A stretch of 57,266 nt of DNA from contig NZ_LWBU01000376.1 of NCBI RefSeq assembly GCF_001646665.1, positions 1 through 57,266 on the forward strand, read 5' to 3'. Position 1 is the first letter of the stretch, and each line of letters opens with the position of its first letter. The translations under genes and the position numbers were made by a program. Shown piece after piece: positions 1 through 12,365 of the stretch. Below the pieces are notes generated by a model that was not told the origin of the DNA, searched no databases, and saw only the letters and a list, made by a program, of their open reading frames with translations. The stretch comes from Streptomyces noursei (lineage in GTDB: Bacteria > Actinomycetota > Actinomycetes > Streptomycetales > Streptomycetaceae).

Positions 1-1949
<1,949 letters not shown>

Positions 1950-1953
<4 letters not shown>

Positions 1954-4900
1954 CGGGCTTCTCCACGGAGGCGGTCGCCGACCCAGCGGGCGAGGGCGAG
2001 GGGGCTGAGGGCGGCCACCGGCATCCCGGCCGCGACGAGTTGCCGGGCGACGGGGACCGAGTAGCGGGGGGTGCCCGTGTCGTCGAGGGCGGCGCACCCG
2101 AGCAGGTGGGCGCCGGAGCCGGCGAGGGCGCGCACCTCGGCGAGCAGCCCGCCGAGCGGGGCGCCCTCCTCGAAGTCGCTGACGACGACGACCAGGGTGC
2201 GGCTGGGGACCGTGACGAGCGTACGGGCGTGCGCCAGGGCCGACGCGATGTGGGTGCCGCCGCCGACGCGTACGTCGAGGAGGAGGGAGAGCGGGTCGTC
2301 GACCCGGTCGGTGAGGTCCACCACTTGGGTGGAGAAGGCGAGGAAGTGGGTGGACAGGGTCGGTACGCCGCCCAGCACGGCGGCGGTCAGCGCGGACCAG
2401 ACGACCGATGCCTCCATCGAGCCGGAGACGTCGACGACCAGGACCAGCCGCCAGTCCGCGGCACGGCTCACCCTGGTGTGGAACACCGGTCGTTCGGGGA
2501 CGACGACCGGGGTGCCGTCCTCCAGGAGCCGGGTGTGCGCCAGGTTGGCCCGCAGGGTGCGGGGCAGGTCGAGCCGTCCGCCGGGGCGGCGGGTGGGGCG
2601 GGGCGAGGTGATGCCGGTGAGCGCGGGGCGCAGCCGGGTGGACAGCTGCTCGGCCAACTCGTCGACCAGGCGCTTCACCAACGGGCGGAGGTGTTGCAAT
2701 TGGCGTTCGGGCAGCCCTCCGGCGAGCGAGAGCACGGAGGTGAGCAGTTCCACGGACGGGCGGACGGCGGCGGGGTCGAGGTGGGTGAGCACGTCCGTAC
2801 GGCCCGCGTCGGCCGCGCCGGCGAGCACTTCCTCGCGGACGTCGGCGCCGAACAGCGCCTCCAGTTCCTCGGACCACTCACGGGCGGTGGGGAACGGGGC
2901 CTCTTGTCCACCGCCCGCACCGCCTCCCCCGATCTCTTCGGCTCCTTCGCCGCGGCCCGCGCCGTACAGCTCGTCGAGGGCCGTGGCGTAGCGGCGGGCG
3001 TGGGAGGGCAGCCGGTCGTGCTGCCGGCCGAGCAGCAGCCGCCAGCGGTCGGCCGGCTGGATGCGCCGCGCCGGGCCGGCCGAGGCGGCGGCCGCTCGGG
3101 GGACCTCGGTGGCCGTCTGCGTGGAGTCGGTGTCCGCTTCGGCCCCGACGGCGGCAACGGGCCCGGCGTGGACGGCTTCGCTGTCCATGGCCTCGGTTTG
3201 CACCGTCGTGATGTCCACGGCCTTGGTGTCCACCGCTTCGGTGTCCACGTCCGCCCCGGCGGCATCGACGGTGTCCGGGCGCAGGCCGGCGGGGAGCGAC
3301 GCCACCGCCGCCAGGCCGGCCGCGTCGGCGGCCGCCCACAGGGCGAGGAGCGCCGCCGGGGCGTCGAGGGAGAGGTCTACGCGGTCGCCGAGCCGGGCGG
3401 TGACCGTGTGCAGCAGCCGGTCGCGCGCGGCGGGGCTGAGCGCGTCGAAGCCCCCGCGCAGGGCCGGCAACCGGTCCAGGAAGTCCGGGTCGGTGAGGCC
3501 GTCCACCCGGTCCAGGAGCGGGTCCAGGGCCGTGGCCGACGTCGCCAGGAGAGGGCCGGCGGCGGACAGCAGGCCCCGCAGCCGGCGGGTGAGCCGGCGC
3601 CGGCCGTCCGCGTCCGTGGCGGTGTCGATCCAGCCGGTGACCCGACGGCCGAGCGCGGCGGCCGGTTCGAGGTCGAGCAGGACCCGGACGGCCAGCGCCG
3701 CACCCTGCATCAGGGGTGAGCCGGTCGCCACCAGCTCGCCCAGGGTCCCGTCGAGGCGCAGGCCGAGGAAGCGGCCCGCCGCCCGGTCGGCGAGGGCCAC
3801 CAGGGCGGCCGCGTCGGCGTCGTCGTCGCTGCCGGCCAGGCCGGGCAGGGCTCCGACGGCGGACTCCAGCAGTTCGGCGGCGAGGTCGGAGGCGGCTGCC
3901 CGGCCCTCGGGCCCGGTGCCCGGCAGGTGCCCCCGGTGCAGGGCCTCCAGCAGGTCGACGGCTTGCAGGAGTTCGGGCAGGGTCGCCGAGGCGGGCAGCA
4001 CGGCGGCGGCCTCGGCGAGCCGCTCGGTGACCAGTTCGGGCAGGTCGCAGCGGGCGGCGGCGTCCAGTCCGGCGAGGATCCGGGCGCAGGTGGCCCCGCC
4101 GTCGGCCGCCTCCCGGCGGGCGGTCTCCCGCAGGGTCCCGGCCGCGGCCATGGCCGCCGTCACGCCCCGGACGCCGGCCAGGTCGAGGCGGGCGGGCACG
4201 GTGGGTGTCCAGGACAGGCGCCACCGGGTGCCGAGCGCGGTGCCGTCCCCGGTCGCCGCGACGGGCAGGGGCGTGCCGTAGCCCGCGCCGCATGCCGCGA
4301 GCCGCTGGAGCAGGATCTCGCGGCGGCTGTCGAGTTCGGAGCGCAGCGGGTCGAGGCGTATCTCCCGGGACTCGGGGTTCTCAGGGCACGGCAGGCGCAG
4401 CCGCGCCAACTCCGCCTCCACGTCGGGGCCGAGGCCCGAGCGCGGGGTGCCCGGCGCGAGGACCCCGCGGCCGGTGCCGACCAGGACCGTCTCCAGCGCG
4501 GCGGCGAGGGCCCGGCCGCGGCCGAGCGGTTCTCCGTGGCCGAGCACGGTGGTGACGGCCTCCAGCAGCTCGCCGCGGCCGGGCGCGGGCAGGCCGCGCA
4601 GCCGGGCGAGGTCGCAGGCGAGGCGGAGGGTCTCGGCGGCCTCGCCGGTGCCGGCGGTGTGGCCGGCGGCGCGCAGTTCGCGGCAGACGTCGGTGACGGC
4701 GCGCGCGGCGGCGGCGTGCAGCCGGTCGGGGTCGCCGCCGGCCCGCAGCACGGCCTGCTGCCAGAGCGGGTCGCGGATGCCCGCCGGGTATCCGGAGCGG
4801 GAGTCGAGCAGGTCGAAGGAGTACGGGACCAGGGACGTCACCGCCGCGTCGGGCCCTGCCGGGGGCGCGCCGGCGCCGGCGGCCGGAACCGAGGGGCCGG

Positions 4901-5900
4901 CCGGGGCGGCAGGTTCCGCCGGGCCCGACAGGGCCGACGGGTCCGCCGGGTCCGACGGATGCGCCGGGTCGTCGGCCGTCCGGAGGCCGTCGGCCGGCAC
5001 CGGGACGGCTGCCGTGAGGAGCGCGGGTGCGTGGAAGGCGCCGACGACCGCGGCGACGGTGCCGCCCTCCGCCGCGGCGGAGGCGACGACCCGCCGCATG
5101 TGGGCCTCGCGGGCGAGGTCCGTGGCCGGTATCCCGCCGTGGGCGGCGGCATCCTGGCGCAGTGCCCACCCGACGCCGAGGGCGGCGCGGCGGACCGCCT
5201 CGGGCGTGCAGCCCGGGGCGAGCACCTCGACGGCCCGGTCCCACAGGTCGTCGCCGTCGCGGCCGGTCCCGGCCGCGGTGAGGGCGTCGGCGAAGGACGG
5301 CGGTGCCCCGGGGCCCCGGGGCGTGTCCGTGCCGCGCGCAGGGTCCGGTGCGGTGGGGGCGGCGTCCGCGACGGAGCCGTCCTCGGCCGCCTCCGCCGGC
5401 GGCGCCCAGCCGCGGTCCGCCATTGGCAGGTCGCAGCAGAGCACGCGGGCGCCGCGCTCGCGGGCCCAGCGCAGGGCGGCGAGTTCCGGCGAGAAGTCGG
5501 CGAACGGGTAGAACGCGAGCCGGCCGTCGGTTCCGGCGCCGGCCAGCGCCACCGGGGCCCGGGTCTCCGGGTCGGCCAGGTGGGGCAGCCAGTCCTGGAA
5601 GTCGGCGGGCAGCTCCACGCAGACCACGTCCGCGCCCGAGGCGTCCAGCAGCGCGGGGATCACCGCGGCGAGGGCGGGGCTGTGGTGGCGTACGCCGAGG
5701 AGGTACGGCGTACGGGAGGTGGTGAGGGCGTCGACGGCGGACCGCGGGTCGGGGCGGTCCGCCCCGGCGCCGGACGCCCGGGCCGCGTCCGGGCCGGTGC
5801 CGGTCGGCGCCGGGACGGAGCCGTCCCGGTCGCCGGTCGTGCGGGCCCCGGGGCCGTGCGGCGGCGCACCGGAGGGTACGGGGGTGGGGGCGTGGTTCAC
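1950..5900 (-). CDS. DUF5682 - VWA domain fusion protein
   Basis: A 1316-aa protein. The N-terminal part is DUF5682-like, with GVRHHSP at about residues 69-75 and VELP at 95-98. The C-terminal about 160 residues form a von Willebrand A domain with a metal-ion-dependent adhesion site: DVSGSM at about 1157, GGGT near 1213-1216 and a later SDFEE. Between them lies a low-complexity linker with repeated D-T/S-E/K-A-V units. GTG 5900 was chosen because it overlaps the MoxR stop by four bases (GTGA); an ATG further upstream would overlap the ATPase gene by 40 bases. VWA proteins often act as partners of MoxR AAA+ ATPases. DUF5682 and VWA are commonly separate proteins, so the fusion is notable. Its substrate is unknown. 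Confidence 0.88.
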
Positions 5901-7075
5901 CGGAGGCTCCCGCGCAGGTCCCACAGGCGGCGCCACATGGCGGAGCCGTCCTCGGCGCGGCGGCGGACCGGGCCGTCCCAGTAGCCCAGCAGCCTGCCGT
6001 GGTCGGCGGGGTCGTCCTTGCGGACGACGCCGAGCAGGTGGCCGGGGAGCAGGTCCAGGACGTCGCCGCCGGGGAGGTAGGCGGCGGCCACGCCCAGGGA
6101 CGCGGCGACCTGCACGGCCTCGGCGGTGGACATCACCGTGCCGGGCCGCTCCACGTCCCAGCCCTCGGCGGAACGGCCGGTGCGCAGGTCCCGGAAGACG
6201 GTGACGAGGGCGTCCAGCACGGAGTCGTCCACCCCGAACGCGGCTCCGGCCCGCTGCACCGCGCCGACCGCCTGGCGGCGGATCAGGGCGGTCTCGGTGT
6301 CCGGGTCGGCGATGGGGTCCACGGTCTCGAAGTTGAAGCGCCGCTTGAGGGCGGCGGACATCTCGGAGACGCCGCGGTCGCGGAGGTTGGCGGTGGCGAT
6401 GACGGTGAAGCCGGGTGCGGCGCTGATCTGCCCCTCCGCCTCGGCGCCCAGCTCCGGGACGCTGACGCGGCGGTCGGACAGGAGGGAGACCAGGGCGTCC
6501 TGGACCTCGGGCAGGCAGCGGGTGATCTCCTCGATCCGGGCGACCCGGCCGGTGCGCATGGCGGTGAGGACCGGGGAGTCGACGAGCGCCTGCGGGGTGG
6601 GGCCCTGTGCGAGGAGCAGGGCGTAGTTCCAGCCGTAGCGGAAGGCGTCCTCCGTGGTGCCGGCGGTGCCCTGGACGGTGAGGGCGCTGGTGCCGCAGAC
6701 GGCGGCGGAGAGCAGCTCGGACAGCAGCGACTTGGCCGTGCCCGGTTCACCGACGAGCAGCAGGCCGCGCTCGCCCGCCAGGGTGACCACGCAGCGCTCG
6801 ACCAGGGCGCGCTCGCCGACGAACTTGGGGGCGACGGCCATACGGGTGGGAAGCCCGGCGCGCGGCTCGGGGAGGGCGAGTTCCTCGCCGTCGCTGCCGC
6901 AGACGAAGGTGACCACCGCGCGCGGGGTCAGGGCCCAGCCGGGCGGCCGGGGGCCGGTGTCCTGGGCCGCGAGGAAGGCGAGTTCGGCTGCGTACCGCTC
7001 CTCTGCGGGGAGTACCTGCCGGGCGGCGGGGGGTGCCGCCGAGGGTGCGGCCGCGGGCTGGTCGGTGGTGGTCAT
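5897..7075 (-). CDS. MoxR-type AAA+ ATPase
   Basis: A 392-aa AAA+ ATPase of the MoxR group. Walker A is GEPGTAKS at residues 109-116. A Walker B-like segment, RVARIEEI, lies near 177-184, sensor-1 Asn at about 230 (TAN), and an arginine pair precedes RFNFE near 246. MoxR proteins work as chaperone-like motors that remodel or metallate partner proteins together with a VWA protein; here that partner is encoded immediately downstream with a GTGA overlap. The ATG at 7075 has an AGGACGA ribosome-binding site 6 nt upstream. It lies 241 bp downstream of the large upstream gene and is separated from it by a strong hairpin, so it may be transcribed both from the upstream promoter and from its own. Confidence 0.93.
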   Translation of the reverse strand: MTTTDQPAAAPSAAPPAARQVLPAEERYAAELAFLAAQDTGPRPPGWALTPRAVVTFVCGSDGEELALPEPRAGLPTRMAVAPKFVGERALVERCVVTLAGERGLLLVGEPGTAKSLLSELLSAAVCGTSALTVQGTAGTTEDAFRYGWNYALLLAQGPTPQALVDSPVLTAMRTGRVARIEEITRCLPEVQDALVSLLSDRRVSVPELGAEAEGQISAAPGFTVIATANLRDRGVSEMSAALKRRFNFETVDPIADPDTETALIRRQAVGAVQRAGAAFGVDDSVLDALVTVFRDLRTGRSAEGWDVERPGTVMSTAEAVQVAASLGVAAAYLPGGDVLDLLPGHLLGVVRKDDPADHGRLLGYWDGPVRRRAEDGSAMWRRLWDLRGSLR

Positions 7076-7285
7076 CGGTTGTTCGTCCTGTTCTCGGTGG
7101 TGTGGGTGGGTGCGGCCGGTCCCCCGGGCCGGCCCGCGGCCTGCCCCGGAGGGAGGACGGCGGGCCGGCCGGGCCGGGACCGGGAGGAGCGGCCCGGGGA
7201 CCGGGCCTGAGGTGGCACGAGCCGTGGTGGCGTGCGCGCGGTGGTTGTACGCGGTGAATGTGCGCGGGCCCTGGTGGGCGGGGCT

Positions 7286-7309
7286 CCGCGGGACCGGACG
7301 GTCCCGCGG
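7286..7309 (-). terminator. Perfect 10-bp stem, 4-nt loop hairpin after the 1682-aa gene
   Basis: CCGCGGGACC and GGTCCCGCGG flank the loop GGAC, giving a perfect GC-rich hairpin 7 bp beyond the stop of the large minus-strand gene. There is no U-tract, which is usual for streptomycete terminators. It may terminate or attenuate transcription between the DUF4132/large-protein pair and the MoxR-VWA-SWIM genes. Confidence 0.6.
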
Positions 7310-7316
7310 GGACCGC

Positions 7317-10300
7317 TCAGCGCCGGCGAGCGCGGCGGCGGACCTTCAGCTCCGCGAAGCGCGGGGTGTCGCCCTCGCATATCCGCTGCCACGCCCTGCC
7401 GTAGAGCTCGGCCGCGGGCTCGGTGGGCACCAGGACGCCGAGGTGCGCCGTCCGGTCGGCCAGCAGGTCGAACAGCGGTGCCTTCCACTGCTCCAGCGGG
7501 ACGGCGGGCGCGTGGGCCTCGACCCAGCCGCCGGGCAGGAAGAGACCGCGCCCGGCCCTGGTGCGGCGGGCCGCCACCACCAGGTCGGTGGCGGCCAGTT
7601 CGGCGCGGGCGGCCTTGGCCCGGGCCGGCTTCCAGCCCATCCACCGGGCGGTGTTGCGGTCGGTGGGGTCGGGCATCGCGAGCAGCATCAGGTAGAGGGC
7701 GGCGGCGTCGGTCCCCAGGCCGTACGTGGTCGCCGCCTCCGCCACTAGTTCGGGCACGGACCTGCCCGGGTCCTGGGGCCACCAGGTGCCCTCGGCGTCC
7801 GTCGCGCCCGCCACCGGGGCGCCCGGGTCGGCGAGGAGGGCGGCGAAGCGCGGGTCGGCGACGATCCGCAGGGCCGCCTCCACGGGCAGGAGGTTCTGGT
7901 CCGCGTTGCGCAGCAGCGGCAGGTAGGGGTCGCTGCCGGCCGAGTCCAGCAGGGCCGGGTACACCGCGGGCATGGGCTGGTCGTCGTGCGTGGCCATGAC
8001 GACCGCGCCGTACTGCTCGAAGTGCTCGGTGGTGCGGGTCGGGGCGCCGGCCGCCTTGCGGAACGGGCCGAGGGCCACGTACCCGCGCAGGTTCAGCATC
8101 AGTTCGGGGAAGGCGAGCCGCCGGCGGACGGCGGTGAGCGCCGTGGGGAGCTGTGCCCGGAGGGGGTGGCCGGCGGGCAGGCGGTGTGCCAGCCAGGCGA
8201 GCGTGGCGACGGCTCCGGTGAGCACGTCGGCGGTGAATCTGTCGTCGGAGTCGGCCCGGCCGCCGGTGGTTCCGAGGGCGGCCGGCTGCTGGGGCGCGAT
8301 CCGGTCGCCCTTGACCGTCCACGCCACGTCGGTGCCGAGGGCGGGCGAGGACGCTGGGTCGAGGACGGCCGGCAGGGCGCGGAGCGCCGGCCAGCTGCCC
8401 TTGAGGTGGGAGTGTGCCTCGGTGATCAGCCACTCCGGGAGCGGGGTGCGGCGGCCGACGCACCGGTTCCAGACCTCGGCGGCCGCGGCCACGTCCGGTC
8501 CGTCCGTCCACAGCCGGGCGGGGTCGGCCGGCAGCAGCGCGGCGACCAGCCGGCGGCGCACCTCGCCGGTCAGGGTGCGGATGTCCTCGCGGGCCACCGC
8601 GGCTTCGGCGACCTTGACGCCGAGGACGGACCGCTGTTCGGCGGTGAGGAAGCCGCGCTCGTACGCGTCCAGGCCGGGCAGGCCGGCCACCACGAGGCGG
8701 GCGACGGTGCCGGAGGCGCCGGTCAGGCGGACGAACTCCTCGGCGGCCTCCGGCAGCCAGGGCGCGGCCCCCCGCTCGGTGGCCATGGTCAGGAAGTCCG
8801 TGAGCCAGCCGGCCTCGCGGGCGGGGTCGCCGACGGGGCTCCCGCTGCGCGGCACGTAGGGCTCGGGCAGGGCGAACCGGCCCGCCGGATCGTGCTGGAG
8901 CGCCCCGATCTCGAAGCCTCCGGGCACCTGGGCGCAGTATTCGGTGGTGGCGAGGAACGCCCCTCCGCCCAGGGGGAGGACGGACTGGTGGTGGGCGTTG
9001 TGCAGGGTGCCGTCCGCCCGGCGGAGCTCCTGCTGCGCGAGGTGGACGACGACGCGGCGCCAGCGGCCGGTCGCGGCGGACGCCAGGCCCGCCTGGTCGA
9101 CCTGGGCGAGCAGGGCCAGCAGGGCGGCGCGGTGCTCCTCGGAGGTGCCGGCGGCTGCCGCGCGGTAGGCGAGGGCGGCGGGGTGGTCCAGCAGCGACGT
9201 CCACGGGAGGACGGAGTGCGGAAGGGCGGGCATCTCGGTGTGCAGCCGGCGCGGGGCGGCGGCTGCCCCGGTGTCCGCGGCCGCCGTGGTGAAGGCGTGC
9301 AGGGCCTGGGAGACGCCGTCGTCCTCCCCGCCGGACCAGCCGTAGCGCATGGTGCCGGTCAGGCCGTTCAGGGCTTCGTCGAGCACCCGGTCGGCGGGGC
9401 CCCGGGGGGTCCGGCGGACGGTGTCGCCGCGGACGGCGGAGGCCAGCCGGGCGGCGATGCCGTCCAGGGTCGCCCGCTGGGTGAGGGCGAAGAGGAGGAC
9501 GCTCACGATGCCCTGGACCAGGATGGGGTCGGTGACCCCGGGCAGGGCGGCCGTCACGAGGGCGGGCAGTTCGTCGTCGGTGGTGGCGTCGGCGGCCGTG
9601 GCGAGCAGGCGGGCCGCCGTGTCGCGGTCGACGGCACGGAGCGCCAGGGAGCCGTGCGGGTCGCGCGGGCGCAGGCAGAACCAGTGGTGGGTGGGCGGCA
9701 GTTTGGGGGCCCGGCCGCCCGGGGCGCCGTGGCCGGCGTGGCAGCGCGACTCGGCGGTGACCGCGCCGTCCGGGTCGGTGAGCCGGAATTCCCGCCAGTG
9801 CGCGGAGAGCGACCGGGGCCGGTCGTCGCCGGGGAAGGTGACCGCCGCGAGGGGGAAGTCGCCGCCGCCGGGGACGGTGACGGTGCGTCCGGCGGTGTCG
9901 CCGGCCTGCCAGCCCCCTCCGGGGAGTCGCACGACGCGCCAGCCGAGCAGGCCGTCCACGGGTGCGCCGAGCACGGATCCCTCGACGGTGGGCGCGGGGC
10001 GCAGCCAGCTGACGTCGGGCAACAGGGTGCTGCCCCGGGGGTGGCCCTCGACGGCGTCGGTGAGGAAGGCGGGCAGGGAGCGCCGGCCGGTGGTGCCGTC
10101 CGCCGGGTCGTACTCGACCCAGCCGGCGGCGGCCCGCCGTTCGCCGTCGGTCCGTCCGTCGTCGGTCGGTCCGCCGTCGCGGTCGGTCCGTGCGCCGTGG
10201 GCGGCCTCCTCGCGGGTCTGCCAGGTCCAGTAGGACCGGCCGTCGGAGATGATCGGGCGTTCCTCCGGGAGCCCGGTGTCGCCGCGGTGCAGGACGCCGG

Positions 10301-12365
10301 CGCCGGTGGCGCGGCCGCCGCCGGGCAGGGGCAGCCCGGCGAGCTGGAAGCTCAGTCGCCAGGGGTTCTTGCCAGTGTCCAGGCTGAAGACCCGGTCGGG
10401 TGCGGTATGCCAGTAGGCCTGTGCGGCGCCGTTGCCGTGCCAGGGGCGCCAGCAGACCAGCAGGGCGCCGTCGACGTAGTGGAACCCGACGGTGCGCTGG
10501 GTGCCCGCCGGTATGCGCAGGTCGTGGACGAGCACGGTGGAGTCGGCGTCGAGCACCCGCACCTGGCGCTGGTTGGCCACGATCAGGTGGGGCCAGGCGG
10601 TGATGACGGTGAGGTCGGAGTTGCGGTGGGGGGCCAGCTCGGCCAGCGCCTCCTCCCAGGCGGGCCAGGCCAGTTCCTCGAACAGGCCGCCGCGCAGGGT
10701 ACGGGCGAGGAGCGCTCCGAGGTCGGTGGCGCCCGCGGCGGCCACCTCCTCCTCGGCGAGGACGAGTGCTTCGGCGGGCAGCCAGGTCAGGCGCTCGACG
10801 GCCTGGGGGAAGCCGGGCAGGCCGGTGCCTGCGGTCGACCGCGCGACGTCGCGCACCCAGTCGGCCAGTACGGGCCGGCCGCCGGGCGATCCGGCCAGCC
10901 GGCGCATCACGGTCCTGGCGGTGTCGTGGTCGCCGAGGGCGGACAGGGCGTGGGTGAAGGCGGTGCGGAAGCGTGCGTCTGCGGCGAGTCCCCGCAGGTC
11001 GCGGCGCTCGTCGGCGAGCGCCCAGTCCTCCAGGTTCAGCGCGGCCTGCTCCGCCGGGTCGGCGACCGGGATGCCCAGGCACAGCAGCAGGTCGAGCAGG
11101 TCGGCGTCCTGGACACCGATGCGCAGGCCCTTCTCGCGTCCGGGCTCGGCGAGTTCGGCGCGCAGCCGGTCCGCGGCGCGCTCGACGACGTCGAGCAGGA
11201 CCGGGAGGGTGGGGCGTCGGCCCCAGCCGGTGTGGCGGGCGGCGTGGAAGCGCTCGAGCCAGCCGGCGGTGCCGTCGGCGCTGCGCTCCTCGGCGGGCAC
11301 GGCAGCCCGGATCAGGCCCGCGGTGGCGCCCGACTCGTGCAGGATGTCCAGCCACAGCTGGGTGGTCTCGCCGCCGTTGTAGTCGTCGGACTGGGGCATC
11401 GCGTTCAGCAGGGTGCCGCGTACGGCCGGTTCGCGGCGTGCCAGGGCCACCAGTGCGGGCCGGTGGGTCTTCCACCAGCCGGTGGCCGCGCGGAGGGTGG
11501 CGGGCAGCGGGAGCAGTTCGGCGAGGTAGTCCTGTTCGCTCACGGCGGGGTCGAGTCCGGCGGCCCGGGCCAGGCGGCGCAGGGCGGCGGCAACCTGGGC
11601 GGAGGGCACCATGCCGCCCGCGGTGCGGCGTACGCACAGCCGGCGGAACCGCTCGTACGCCTGGGGGGCGGGGACCCGCAGCTCCAGCTCCTTGGCGTAC
11701 GAGGTGAGGACCCGCACCGGCAGCGCGCCGGCCAGGGCGAACTCCAGGAACGCGGCGTCGAGCCGGTCCTCGTCGATCGTCAGGCCGTGGTTGGCCTCGC
11801 TCTTGCGGGCCTTGGTGAACAGCTGCGCGGCGTAGGTGGGGTTCTCCACCGCCAGGAAGACGCGTGCGGCCTCCTCGTAGAAGACCGGCAGGAAGTGCGG
11901 GAGGGAGGCGGCCAGCCGGTCGGCCAGTTCCTGGACGGCCTCCAGGGCGGCCTTCGGCTTGGTCTTGGCGCGGCGGGCGACGCCCTCCAGTTCGGGTACG
12001 AGTGCCAGGGCGTGGTGGCCGTCCTCGGGGTGGTGGACGAGCACCCACTCCGGGAAGCCGAGTGCCTGCCGGCGGCCGAGGCCGACGACGGCCGGGTCGG
12101 CGTCGGGTACCAGGCCGAGGAAGCCGGCGGCGAGGTCTTCGGCGGCGCCCAGTTCGGCGGCGGCGAGGCGGACCACGACGCGGCCCTCGGGCAGGCCGGG
12201 GTGGCGGTAGACGCGGGCGGTGAGGTCGACGGCGTCGGGGCCGGCGCCCTCGGTCCCGGCCGGCAGGACCGCGCCGGCGTCCAGCAGCAGCGCGGCCTCG
12301 GCGGCGGGCGCCGGATCCGGGGCGGCGGCGCCCGCGGTGGTGGTCGTGGTGATGGTGGTGCTCAT
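7317..12365 (-). CDS. Very large conserved protein of unknown family, partner of DUF4132/MoxR locus
   Basis: A 1682-aa protein with no catalytic motif that I recognise. It has an acidic, threonine-rich N-terminus, long alanine/leucine-rich helical stretches that look like alpha-solenoid repeats, and a beta-rich middle (about residues 600-800) with many W and G residues. The C-terminal block contains DAAALYL and PTDRN-x-ARWMGWKPAR. That block is shared with the 1554-aa protein at 43988-48652, so the two are paralogs. The ATG at 12365 overlaps the DUF4132 stop (ATGA) and has a GAGGGCGGG ribosome-binding site. Genes of this size next to DUF4132, MoxR and VWA genes suggest a scaffold or substrate protein of the same system. 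Function is unknown; the operon link is strong. Confidence 0.85.
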   Translation of the reverse strand: MSTTITTTTTAGAAAPDPAPAAEAALLLDAGAVLPAGTEGAGPDAVDLTARVYRHPGLPEGRVVVRLAAAELGAAEDLAAGFLGLVPDADPAVVGLGRRQALGFPEWVLVHHPEDGHHALALVPELEGVARRAKTKPKAALEAVQELADRLAASLPHFLPVFYEEAARVFLAVENPTYAAQLFTKARKSEANHGLTIDEDRLDAAFLEFALAGALPVRVLTSYAKELELRVPAPQAYERFRRLCVRRTAGGMVPSAQVAAALRRLARAAGLDPAVSEQDYLAELLPLPATLRAATGWWKTHRPALVALARREPAVRGTLLNAMPQSDDYNGGETTQLWLDILHESGATAGLIRAAVPAEERSADGTAGWLERFHAARHTGWGRRPTLPVLLDVVERAADRLRAELAEPGREKGLRIGVQDADLLDLLLCLGIPVADPAEQAALNLEDWALADERRDLRGLAADARFRTAFTHALSALGDHDTARTVMRRLAGSPGGRPVLADWVRDVARSTAGTGLPGFPQAVERLTWLPAEALVLAEEEVAAAGATDLGALLARTLRGGLFEELAWPAWEEALAELAPHRNSDLTVITAWPHLIVANQRQVRVLDADSTVLVHDLRIPAGTQRTVGFHYVDGALLVCWRPWHGNGAAQAYWHTAPDRVFSLDTGKNPWRLSFQLAGLPLPGGGRATGAGVLHRGDTGLPEERPIISDGRSYWTWQTREEAAHGARTDRDGGPTDDGRTDGERRAAAGWVEYDPADGTTGRRSLPAFLTDAVEGHPRGSTLLPDVSWLRPAPTVEGSVLGAPVDGLLGWRVVRLPGGGWQAGDTAGRTVTVPGGGDFPLAAVTFPGDDRPRSLSAHWREFRLTDPDGAVTAESRCHAGHGAPGGRAPKLPPTHHWFCLRPRDPHGSLALRAVDRDTAARLLATAADATTDDELPALVTAALPGVTDPILVQGIVSVLLFALTQRATLDGIAARLASAVRGDTVRRTPRGPADRVLDEALNGLTGTMRYGWSGGEDDGVSQALHAFTTAAADTGAAAAPRRLHTEMPALPHSVLPWTSLLDHPAALAYRAAAAGTSEEHRAALLALLAQVDQAGLASAATGRWRRVVVHLAQQELRRADGTLHNAHHQSVLPLGGGAFLATTEYCAQVPGGFEIGALQHDPAGRFALPEPYVPRSGSPVGDPAREAGWLTDFLTMATERGAAPWLPEAAEEFVRLTGASGTVARLVVAGLPGLDAYERGFLTAEQRSVLGVKVAEAAVAREDIRTLTGEVRRRLVAALLPADPARLWTDGPDVAAAAEVWNRCVGRRTPLPEWLITEAHSHLKGSWPALRALPAVLDPASSPALGTDVAWTVKGDRIAPQQPAALGTTGGRADSDDRFTADVLTGAVATLAWLAHRLPAGHPLRAQLPTALTAVRRRLAFPELMLNLRGYVALGPFRKAAGAPTRTTEHFEQYGAVVMATHDDQPMPAVYPALLDSAGSDPYLPLLRNADQNLLPVEAALRIVADPRFAALLADPGAPVAGATDAEGTWWPQDPGRSVPELVAEAATTYGLGTDAAALYLMLLAMPDPTDRNTARWMGWKPARAKAARAELAATDLVVAARRTRAGRGLFLPGGWVEAHAPAVPLEQWKAPLFDLLADRTAHLGVLVPTEPAAELYGRAWQRICEGDTPRFAELKVRRRARRR

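Noticed and set aside
3927..5984. 685-codon plus-strand frame over DUF5682
   Set aside because: Gly/Arg/Gln-rich shadow opposite a well-supported gene.
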